Source of the DNA: Undaria pinnatifida
Taxonomy: Eukaryota > Sar > Phaeophyceae > Laminariales > Alariaceae
Length of the DNA stretch: 64,000 bases
Direction: 5' to 3'
Assembly (NCBI GenBank): GCA_012845835.1
Contig: JABAKD010000024.1
Span: 7,467,103-7,531,102, forward strand
Each line of letters begins with the position of its first letter. Positions within the stretch are counted from its first letter, which is position 1. Of the stretch, positions 13,101-25,100 are shown in pieces. The notes below the pieces were generated by a model. It did no database searches. It had not been told where the DNA came from and saw only the letters and a program-made list of their open reading frames with translations. The position numbers were made by a program, and so were the translations under genes.

Positions 13101-16100
13101 CACACGGGTTGTTCCTTTCATCGGATTGCACTTTCGGTTTGCTTAAGCATCAGCCAATTTTGGGGTGGGGTATACCAACTATTGTTTTTTTCAAGCTTTC
13201 ACCCTCAGAAGGCGAAAAAAGGGCCAGCCAGTGCACCTCCACCGTACTAGTAGTAGCACGTTTATCCCCGTAGCCCCAACCCTCACCGTGTGTATCGGAT
13301 GCATGCGTTAACCGCAATACTCCTAGCGCTAATATTAAGGTGTTGCGCTAGTCCTAAGCTTAGCGCTAACCTTGAACGTGTGTTGTTAAATATCAGGGCC
13401 GGATGGCGGCCTGACCGCGCCGTGGTCGGATGGGATTATTTTATGTTCGTTTGCAGTAGAGCGCAGAGCAAGGGAGAGAGAGCATAGAGCAAGGCCTCGT
13501 AGAGCAGCTCGTAGAGACGCTCGTAGAGTGCTTTTCGTCCTTAAATCACTAAATCAAATGGCGTAGGTGTACACCTTCAATATCGGATTTCGAGCCATCC
13601 CACAGTAGTAACGGTAGGGGTTGTAATTTTTTCGCCAAAAAACGGTATACCTTTGCGGTTGAGCTCCTCAAGTGCGTAACCACCGGTTAGTCGGATGCTT
13701 TCACGAATATCTTTGTTTTAGGACTTAGCACGTAGAAACATCGGTTGGGCTGCGTGATTGAATGCCTTTGAAGCCATTATGCTTCGGGTGGGATATTGAG
13801 CTAGCTCCTCATGTTAGGAGCCCAGAAATGTCTTAGAATCTTCTGTACCCCTAGCGGGAGATGACTCTATTGCTCTAACCCCAAACCCTAACTGTATCCC
13901 TAACCCCAACCCTTCCACCAATGCGGAAACTGTGTTTTGCGCGTGTGACAGATCCGGATAAGGCCTCGCGGGGTGGGTGGGCGTTTACTCCAGAGGAACC
14001 AGACCCGGTGTTCGGCTGCAACGATCTCCGAGAGGTTTACGAGAAGTGCAGCCCGGGGTTCAAGGGGAGGTGAGCAGGTGTTTCATCCGCTGAACGAGGT
14101 CGCTTCGCCAGTCGAGACACACGAAATGCTACCAGAGAAATAAAGTACGAAGAATATTGCGATGTTTGATTTTCTTGTTGTCCTCTTTTCAGCTTTTTGG
14201 ATGTTTTTTGTTGTTTACATCTCCAAATCGGGCGTCGACCCAACCCAATCCTAATCTCCATCTTAACCATTTACCTTAATCTCCATCTAAGGTTACCCCT
14301 ATCCTCAACCCTAAGCCAGCATAAGGCTACGCCCTGAGCGCGGTATTGTCGCTCGCCTTTTTTAGACTTCCCGAAAAAAATGTGCGGATTGTGGGGAAAC
14401 CTGTCGGCGCTGCAGCAGTAAACCGCCTTTCCATATAGTACAAAACCCAAATATGCTGTTGAGTCGTTCCTGCATTCCAAATGTCCTGACACGGACCACC
14501 TCAACAATCGTAGCATTTTTGGTTTTTCTATTCTGGTATTTTTGAGGTTTGAAAATGCGGCAAGTCTGCTACGTAGAACAGCAATACTCTGATGGCCCAA
14601 CTCTTTTACACAGCTCGTGTGTATTTCTGGTCACCGTCAAGCGTGAAAACATCGTGCGAGTTAAGCTGGAAAGTAAGCATGATTCACAAAAAAACAATTG
14701 ATATTGACGTCAGCCTGTATAGCGTGATTCTGAGCTGCTGTACCGTCTAGTGAGGACCCGACATAGGTGCACAGCGTCAGCGTAACAAATCGTGCGAGTT
14801 GAGCTGAAAATAAACTGGTGATCAAAATAACAAATTGATGCTGGTAGATATCAAGGCATATCGCGTGAATCAGAGCTCACTGCTGCGCCGTTCCGTGAGG
14901 GCCCTTGCAAGGTACACGGCTGCGGTAACGATCGAAACCCAAGCTGATATTGATATCAGCGTACACCTAATAATAAGAAACGGGAATGGTGACTCAAACT
15001 AAATTTCTTATTTGAAAAAAAGGGACGGATGTCTGCTACGATATAGGTAGCACAGTTCGAGACTCCTTAACCCAGTATCGCTGGAAAAATAAATCGGCAT
15101 TTTCTTTTGGGCAGACAACAGAAAGCGGTATACCGCCACCATTCCGCGCCACCGTGCGGTACAGCAGAATATGCCTAGGTTTTTGACCCCGATCCGTGAC
15201 GCTGATTGGTCAACTCAGCCTCGTACCGGTTTTTGACACCAACTCCTTGCGGTACATTGTACCGCGGCTTCTCAACTCGGCCGTCACCGTTTCCTGACGC
15301 GACCCACAACGCTTTCTGTCGCAAAATACACCATGCGGACCGACTTTGCCCCAGGCTCTTCGCGGCTCATAGCTTTTCAATTTCCGACCGAATCTCAGCC
15401 ATGGGCACAACGTCATGTCGCATCCATAGAACGACGCGATTTCATATTCCTTCATTTTTCGGACCCTTCAGAGCAGTCACATTGCAACACCCCTTCACAC
15501 GGCACGAACCACTTCTCAACGATACATAGCTCGCACTATACGCAGCTCGCACACCCCACGTACACGTATTACCAGGTATTGTTGTTGTTGTTCTCACATT
15601 AACTCGTATAATCAAGTCAGTGGTCACAGGACAGGCTCCAGTATTGGGTTAGTTTTTTTTTTCTCACACTTTTACGTTCCAGCTTCTGGACAAGCCGTGG
15701 TCACAGGTGTCGTCCCTTCTCCCCCCTGGTTCTTGCCTTCAGTTTTTTATCGCGCATAGGGTTCAGCAATCCCACTGCTCGTCGATTTTTCATCATCGAG
15801 TGTTGCTAACTCACGCTCTCGCGCTTTCCGCAAGTCAAGTTGTGCACAAGAAAAAGTCCCAACGAATTTATACGAGTATGCACTCGGCGGGGCTCGAACT
15901 CACAAAACTGACCTATACCAGGCTCGAGGATAACCTGATATGCCACCGGGGCGATCGGTACAAGGTATGTATGGATGGCGGGGAACAGGCTGGGGCAAAG
16001 GTACAAAGAGGGAGTGACGGTCCCGCTACACGCGCACAACCCTGTTGGCCCACACATACAGCCGATGACGTCCGCCGTCCGCCTTGCGACTTCGTACACC

Positions 16101-19100
16101 GCCTTATGTTGAAATCCACGAAAGGAGAAGACGCCACCACATAAACTTGGTAGTCAAGAACCTGGGCACACTTGAGATGCCCGGAAATAACCTAGAATAC
16201 ACTATCCATCCCTGAAGCCTATTAAACAAAAAGAGGTTCTTGAGTGGTGGCGCCATCTGTGTGGTCGTGCGCTGACTGCTGGTTATGTACGAAACAACGG
16301 CTTTCGACTGCGTTATTGAAATGTGGACCTTGAAAATATCGGGAGTATATTACATGTAGTCTAATCTTGTACATAGCCTTCTACATGCAGTGTTGTAGCC
16401 ATGCAGTCAGTCTACCGACACAGACATACATTGTCGGGTAGGTTTTGTTTTAGCCGAAGGCACGAAAGGTATGGATGCATGCTCCGGCTTAGCAGCGTTT
16501 TGTCGAGGCGAGGAAGATGGGTTGTTGAGTGTCAAAAAAGTGAAATTCGTTGGGGGTAGATGCATCCATATCTCTGAAGGAATCCGAAATATGAAGGAGT
16601 ATTAATGCAGGTCGTTCTATGGATGCTACATGACGCTGTGCCCATGGCTGAGATTCGGTCGGAAATTGAAAGGCTTTGGGCCGCGAAGAGCCTGGGGCAA
16701 TGTCGGTCCGCATGGTGTATTTTGCGACAGAAAGCGTTGTGGGTCGCGTCAGGAAACGGTGACGGCCGAGCTGAGAAGCCGCGGTACGATGTACCGCAAG
16801 GAGTTGGTGTCAAAAACCGGTACGAGGCTGAGTTGACCAACTAGCATCGCGGATCAGGGTTAAAAAAACCCTAGGTGTATTCTGCTGTACCGCACGGTGG
16901 TGAGGAATGGTGGCGGTATACCGCTTTCTGTCATCTGCTCTTTTCTTTTTTGTTGTGTGTGATTAATAATAGGCGAATCATTTCACGCTACGGGTGCAGA
17001 CGGAAAATTCTGGGCTCTTTGACATGAGCTCAATATCTCACTCGAAACGTGCCTTCGAAGGCCTTCTGTTCGCGCAACCCGACCAACATTTCTATGCGCT
17101 AGTCCTAAATCAAACATACTCGTTAGATTCTCATACGCACCGTTAATTCCACACCTCGAGGAGCTCAACCGGACAGGTATACCTTTTTTTTGGCTAAAAA
17201 GCTGAAATCCGTACTGTGGGATGTCTCGGGCCATTAGATTGCTCGTCGGTTTGCACTTTCAATTTACTCAACTTTGAGTTTTTGGGTGGGGTCTAAAGGC
17301 CCTCAAGGCCATTAACGTTGCAGACAAAAAAACAATGGTTGGTGTGCCTCTATCGTACCACGCGTCACGTGTCGACGTTCTACTACATACTAAGTATAGC
17401 ATTATCTTCAGTAGATAGGCTCCCGGACTCTTCTTGCAGTCTTATAAGCGTCAGCCTGACTTTTTTTATTACAGTCTTGTAACTATCAGCCTGCCTTTGT
17501 ATTGCAGTCTTATAAGCATCAGCCTTCCTTTTTTTTTGCCCCACTGTAGTTCTTGTTTGTTGTCCTTTACCTCACGTTAACGTGCGCTGGATGCTGCGCC
17601 GTTTTTTTTCGTGTGAACTGGATTTAAGGTGCACAGCGCCTGTGGTTGTGGACAGGAAGGCCAAGAAAGTCGTCACCAACGAGTCCAGGTAACGCCACAG
17701 AATGGGACACGCCGTAATGGCGTGATGCAATTCCAAAACGTGCAGTGGTTGGCTTAGCTTTCGAACAGCAGTGTCGTCGACGTAGTTTTACGCCACGCAT
17801 TGTGCTGCGTGATGCCTGCGCAAGCACCACTTCCACAGGTTTTCGTTTCCGTCGTTTTGTCCGGCCTTTGTCACCCCTACCCGTCGCCTATGTTCGCTTG
17901 TTGGTTGGCCGGCCAACACGTACGTACACACCACGGTGCACCCGAAACAATACAGCCATGTGGTGCGGACGCTGAACGGTGTCGGTGTCGCCAAGACGAC
18001 ACAATACGCAACGATATGTCGATATTTTCGATACGATATACCGATATTTTCGATATCAAGACGACACGATACCTAACGATATGTCGATATGTTCGATACG
18101 ATATATCGTATCGATCGATATGATATATCGATATTTTCGATACCATATATCGAATTTTCCGATATGATGTTCATCACTTGAACCCAGCCTTTGTACCGCC
18201 TACCCGCCGCCTCTCTTTCGCTCGGCTCCGGGCTAATACCCATGCGCACACGCTTCAAAGGTGCATGTGGAATGGCACAGCGAAATCGTGCGGATAACGA
18301 TTGGTTTCAGTTTCACCAAGATGACACGATAGCCAACGATATATTGAAACATTCGACACGATACCCAAGACCACGCTACACTACACTAAACAGCACAGCA
18401 CCTAAGCACGTACACTCAAATGTTTGTGACGCCCACCCGCCCCCTCTTTTCGGTCGTGGCCCGGCCAACACCATACTCGCACGCTACGGTCGATGCGGAA
18501 CGGAACAACACAGCCAAATCGTGCGGATGCTGAACGGTGTCAGCTTCTCCAAGAACGGCGTTGGTGGTGAAGGTGGTGATGGCGAGGTGGATTTGTGCCC
18601 AGCATCCTTGGAAAAAGAGATTGACGCGATGAACGAGTTCGTCTACGAAAAGGCGAGATAAATATGTTCGATTGGCGCTACTATCAGAGGTACGATGTGC
18701 TCCTAACAGCCATTGTCAGGCTGCGAACTTACTGCAACACACAAGGTGCAGATGATGTTCAAATGTCTTCATTACACCACTGATAGGGACAGCTCACGCT
18801 ATACCTACGATGGGACCCGAAGGGAGCGCCAGCTAGCGTTGGGCTGCGAAAGCAACTGAGTTAAATCGACACACGACGCGTATGAAAATGCGTGGAAGTG
18901 TGGTGAGCTAAAGCGTTCTTTTTCCCACCCCATCCGCCGGAGGATGAAGGAAAAAAAAAAAAAAAAAGTAGTAGCTGGTCCCTGAAGAGGTGATCTGATG
19001 CAAGGTGGAAAAGTGGAGTTAGCGCGTGGGTCAACTCACCACAGCTTAGCAGCAGCCGCTCCAAGTCGAATACCATAAAACTCCTCATGGTGCCTGCTCG

Positions 19101-22100
19101 TACATACTCCGTGTGAGGCTACTAGTACACAATATCACGAGACACTCTGTGTAACTGTAACTCCGTGACCCCCCCGCATGTAACCGAAACTTATTGTTTG
19201 GCTGTTCGGTGAGATAATCTAGATATCGAACAAAATAAGCCGGCTGGCACAGAAGGTGCCATTTACTAGGGTACCTGATTTAAGAGCCCCTCGGAACAAG
19301 GCCACCTCTGTTTGTTACCGCTCTTGCCTCCGTGCCGCTCTTACCTGAGCTTGAGCATTGAATGGGTTATAGTATAGACACCACAATCGTATCGCAGGGT
19401 ACAAGCTTCGCCTTCGGGATGGTTATGGTAGGCTTGAAATTCCGGGTGTGCCTTAAGTTCAAAAGGGAGACAACACTCTAGAAAAAAATAAAGAAAAACC
19501 ATTAGCCACCGCGCAAGTAGCCGGGCAACAAGTAACACCGACTATTAATTTATACTGAGACGCGAGTTTATAGTTTCCTCTATAAAATGCAGGGTTTTTG
19601 ACGGGTCACGATCCGCCTCGCGGGTCGGATCAGAAGGTTTCCAGAATCTCGCGGGGCGAGTCGGGTCGGGTCAGGAGTTGTTCGAATCTTACGGGTCGGG
19701 TCAGGAGGTTTTCAGATCTCACGGGTCGGGTCGGGTCGGGTCACGACTCTCGAGAATAGATCCGACCCGTGAAAAGATAGTATATAGTGTAGTGCGCATG
19801 CTGAACGGCGTGGGTTTCACCAAGAACGATGGTGGTGGTGGTGGTGGTGGTGGTGGTGGTGGTGGTGGTAGTGGTAGTGGTGGTAGTGGTGGTGGTGGTG
19901 ATGGTGGTGGTGGTGATGTTGGTGGTGGTGGTGGTGGTGGTGGTGGTGGTGGTGGTGGTGGTGGTGGTGGGGGTGGGGGTGGTGGTGGGGGTGGGGGGGG
20001 TGGTGGGGGTGGCGGTGGTGGTGGTGGTGGTGGTGGGAGTGGGGGTGGGGGTGGTGGCGGGGCAGAAGACGAGGTGGAGTTGTGCCCGGCCTCCCTGGAA
20101 GGGGAGGTCGACGGCATGAACGAGTTGGTCTGCAAAAAGGCGAGCGATGAATAAAGCCCGTGCGCAATTTTTGTCGGTTTCGATACGTAGTGTAGTTGTT
20201 GGGAGGCTCGGAAGCAAGCAAGCAAGCGTTTTGAGTATACCTGGTATTGTTTATGTATACTGCACCTGTTTTCGTGCTTTGCATGACCCTCCTTTCTTCC
20301 CCCCCTGTGCTTGTGCTGTCCAGATTAACAACGGGGTGTACCGAGCAGGGTTTGCTACGTCTCAGACGGCGTACGAGAAGGTGGGCGGTCAAACCGGAAC
20401 ATTCTGTGCGATTTTCCGTCTCCGCCTATTGAGTATTTATACAGTGGGTGCCTCGATTTAAGAGCGCCCAGGATGAGAACATTCCGGACTTAAGAAGGGT
20501 CTAATCGGCGTGTCCCGCCTGTACTAAAAGCTATATATTTCTCACTACAGATAAGAACCAAGTGCGGTTAAGAGCGCTTGTTTCGGCTTATCACGGGGCG
20601 CTCTTAAATCGGGGTACCCACTGTACTGGTATTCAACAATCAACCTTAACCCCCAACGCGTACAAATGGCGCGAGGTCATACCCCAATCCAGTCAGTACG
20701 CTCGGCCGAAATATTAACGCACGCAGTTCCGAAGAGTTAAAACAAAGAAGTGATCCAGCAGCCAACGTCTAGAGACAGAATTCGTTTTCGTATGATATAT
20801 TTTGTCTACTTTAGAGCTGAGTTCTGAAAAGGCTGACCGCACCTCATGTGTACGCCCAGTGTTCAAAACCACAGTTCGTTCTTGGGCGAGCTAAAGAACT
20901 CCTCAAGCGAGAACATTCACAAGAAAAATCGGTCACCCTTTCAGTGGTATGCGTTCCGACCGCAATTTTTTTTTCTTGAAGTGTATAGAAACGACCTAGA
21001 GGCGGCCCTGCCCTTGGCTCGGTAGCTTTTAACCCTTTTGGAACTGCATCCGCGTTTCTTTTTGTACAACCAACTTGTAAGTTGTGTAAGGTCGGGTACG
21101 TCAATGGCAAGCCTGCGTTTTTTTAGGTACGTACTGAGCCGTCCCACGCTAGGCGTGCAGCAGATTCTAAGAATATTCTGAGCTCTCCTAACATGAGTGA
21201 GCTCAATGTCTCGCCCGAAACATGACTTCGAAGGCATTCGCTGGAGTAGTCCGACCATATCTTCTTTTTTCTAGTGTAGTCCCAAAGCAGTGTAGTCCTA
21301 AAGTAGTGTAGTCCTAAAGTAGTGTAGTCCTAAAGCAGTGTAGCCCTAAAGCAGTGTAGCCCTAAAGCAGTGTAGTCCTGAAGTAGTGTAGTCCTGAAGC
21401 AGTGTAGTCCTAAAGCAGTGTAGTCCTAAAGCAGTGTGGTCCTAAAGCAGTGTAATAGTCCTGAAGCAGTGTAGTCCTAAAGCAGTGTAGTCCTGGAGCA
21501 GTGTAGTCCAAAAGCTGTGTAGTCCTGAAGCAGAGTAGTCCTGAAGCATTGTAGTCCTAAAGCAGTGTAATAGTCCTGAAGCAGTGTAGTCCTAAAGCAG
21601 CGTAGTCCTGAAGCAGTGTAGTCCTGAAGCAGTGTAGTCCTGAAGCAGTGTAGTCCTAAAGCAGTGTAATAGTCCTAAAGCAGTGTAGTCCTAAAGCAGT
21701 GTAGTTCTGGAGCAGTGTAATAGTCCTGAAGCAGTGTAGTCCTAAAGCAGTGTAATCCTGGAGCAGTGTAGTCCTAAAGCTGTGTAGTCCTGAAGCAGTG
21801 TAGTCCTGAAGCATTGTAGTCCTAAAGCAGTGTAATAGTCCTGAAGCAGTGTAGTCCTAAAGCAGTGTAATCCTAAAGCAGTGTAGTCCTAAAGCAGTGT
21901 AGTCCTGAAGCAGTGTAGTCCTAAAGCGGTGTAGTCCTAAAGCAGTGTAATAGTCCTAAAATAGTGTAGTCCTAAAGCAGTGTAGTTCTGGAGCAGTTTA
22001 GTCCTGAAGCAAATAAACTCGTAAAAGTATCAAAACAAACGGTAGTTCCACTCACTTGAGGGGCTCAACCCGGTAAGAGGTAAGAAATGTTTGGCCCAGT

Positions 22101-25100
22101 AGCTGCAACTCCTGCGGCGGGATGACTCCACTAGTTACGGATCATTTTTCCAGTGGTAAAAGGCTTCACCCCTCGGACAGATCTCGATAATGCAGATCAT
22201 ATACGAGCAGATCGTACATCTGGTAGATCATATAGATCGTATAGATCATATAGATCATATAGATCGTATAGATAATGTAGATCATATAGATCATATAGAC
22301 CATCTACAATGTACGGTAATGTATACTCTGAAGTCCATCAGTATTGGTCTGATTCGTAGCCACAATCTTGAGCACACTAAGTATCTTACTTAATCTAGAT
22401 GCAGATAAATACAATATACGGGGAATCTCGATTCGTTGCTTCCCGTCGGTATGTTATGTATTCAAGTTGTTACTAAGTTCCAACCGCAAGTATCGGGTAA
22501 CTTTGCAGGGGATGATGCAAGGAACTCTACTATAGGGGGGTTTGTCGGGAGCAGCAGCTAGCTTTTTTCTCAAGTACAAGCCAAAACAAGGTGAACTGGC
22601 AAATGGGAAGGCGGCATGGGATGGTTTGGTAGAAAAGTACCAAATCTCAACACGCCAACGTAGGCGTATTCTGGAAAATCAACTTATGCAAATGGTTATG
22701 ACAGAAGGTCAAGACCCAGAAATTTGTATCAACGAAGTCAACTTTTTGAGAGATTAACTGGTGTTTATGGGGGAACTAATCAACGACGACAGCATACTTG
22801 ATATTGTGCTGGAAGGACTGACGGCTTATTACGTGCAGATCAAAAATACAACGCTGAAGCCGATGATGATTTCTCACTCGACAAAGCTGTGATAACAAAT
22901 GCGTAACATGTACGGTAATAGAGTGACGCGCAACGGGCCTTCGCGCAAAGCAAAGGGCGTGAGTCGGCTATGGCACCCCAATGGTTGATCCTGTATTGGC
23001 CGTCACGACATATTATGCAGGATATGTTTCAGTGGAGTACAGATCCAACCTTGGAAACGTTCGCTACATCATGCAAATCGTACGACCCCCTCAACCGATG
23101 ACAATGAGCTAGACAATACAGATCTTCCCTGAAACATCTAGATAACCAAGTGGTGATCGGTGGTCTGTCCGACATGGAGAGAGGATTGACGGGGGTACGC
23201 TCCTTCCGCCCTGTCGGCATGCCTGTAAGAACGAGTTCGAAGGGCTTACTTGCTGAGAGGAGATTCTGTGAAAAAAAGAGTTTATTCTCTTGCTCCGGGC
23301 CGTTTCACGTAGGCGGATCTCCGTCTTTTACCGACGGCTGTACCAAATTCACATGCACCTCTCCGTACGAGGTATATCGTATCAGTGCGCAGAAGTATTA
23401 TGGACCGAAATCCCCCTTGACACAATCTAGGGAATTCGTGTATCTTCAAGGAGTAAAAAAGCTCGACCGGAGTACCACGCAGCTTGCAAAGATGGTTACC
23501 GACCCTCAAATTGATGAACTCACAACTGACGTATTTAAAACATTTAAAAAAAAATGTCCGAAACAACCAACGTACACTCAACTTGACAAACAAACTATAA
23601 CATCCTGCTGCACGGGGTCCCAGCGACAGATCTATACTATATTCTCTCGCGTTCCCTACGTCCAACTCCAGATGCCAGAAGAGCAGCACTGACACCCCTT
23701 GACATGACAGAAAAAAAGTCCTTAACTAACCCCTTTAGAGCCCCCAAAGCCCTCCCTATACTAATTCCAAGTAATGCTTCCCCAAAAACGGGTTCCAGTG
23801 CAAAGCGTGAAGGCGCCTTAGACGGACGCCAGGCCAATTAGATTTTTGTGTGGAACACTCGGTCCTACATACCCCGGTATGCTCTTGGCAGCGCACGTTT
23901 TTCCCTTGCTTGACATGTCTCCCATCCCTAGCCCCAACCCCAATCCTGACCCCAACACACCGTGCTGTTGGCAGGCCTGTAAGGACGTGTTTGAAGGACT
24001 TGCTCGCTGCGAGGAGATCCTGTCAAAAAGTAGGTTTCTGGTGGGCGATCGTTTCACGGAAGCGGACCTCCGTCTTCTGCCAACCGCTGTACGTTTCGAT
24101 GCTGTCTACGCCACGCTCTTCAAGTGCTCCAACAAGTGAGTTATGTCGTAGCTCCCCCGAGTGAATCCGAGCCGGGCTCCGGTAGGGCGTGCACTCCTGA
24201 AGGAAACATGGGACAGTAGAGGGGCATCCATGTTTTTTGTGAGGCTTTTCACGTGTCAGGTCGAGCCAGGGTAATCCGTCCCGTCTCAACCCATGAGCTT
24301 CAAAAGCCTTCTGACCCGACCCGACCCGTCCCGTCCCGTGGGATTTCAAACACCTCCTGACCCGACCCCACTCGATCCGCGAGGTGTTGAAAACCTCTTG
24401 GTATGATCGGCGGGTCGGGTCATGACCCGTGAAGAAGTCCTGAATATTTTCCTGAGGAAATCTTCATTTGAGGAGCTCTCTACTTCAGCCAAACACACAC
24501 CGTTTCAAAGAATGAAACTATAGCCTGATGGGCAATCCCATGGTATGGTTATGTAACGAAGAATTGCGGGGAAAGGGGAAAAGAATTGGCGTTCCGACGA
24601 AACTGTGTTAGGGAGCCCCGTCGTTCGGAACGTATTGTAGCCGAAAAGGGTTTCCCCCTGTCGTAGCGCAGGTGTGAGACCCATCATCCCTCACTGACGT
24701 GCGATGGAACGCGACGGTAGAGGTCCGCGCTTATTTTTTTCACGCTCTCCTGGCATGATAAAACTGCTCTGTTCCCCACCCAAAATATTTACTTTTTGAG
24801 GAAAAATAAAAAGTGGTGCACCCGAAGAACAAGGCCATGGCCTGGGTATTTAATAGCTGTACAAATGAAAATTTTCGGAGAAAAAGAAAATAACAAAGTT
24901 CCGACAATTCGGGGTTAAGCACCCCCGTTGTTCAGAAATGAAAAATCCGGGAAAAAAAAAAAAGTGCTACCGGTAGAGCTGTACCCTTTTATTTCTGAGG
25001 TTTTGAACACGACTATGATGAACTACTTTATACCCCACCCCAAAAGTTGATTTGGAGAAAAGAGGCAAGTCTAACCCTATGAACGATCTCATGGCCTAGC

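Noticed and set aside
15206-15529. Proline/histidine-rich proteins encoded in both arms of the foldback element
   Set aside because: The two similar frames are explained by the inverted repeat; substitutions fall at all codon positions and there is no known domain.
19719-20225. Long open frames of Pro, His, Thr or Val on both strands
   Set aside because: They are the six readings of the (GGT)n run; only the Gly frame is flanked by ECM4-like residues.
21273-22013. CRISPR-like appearance of the regular array
   Set aside because: 16-bp units stand head to tail without unique spacers, in a eukaryotic intron, with no cas genes.
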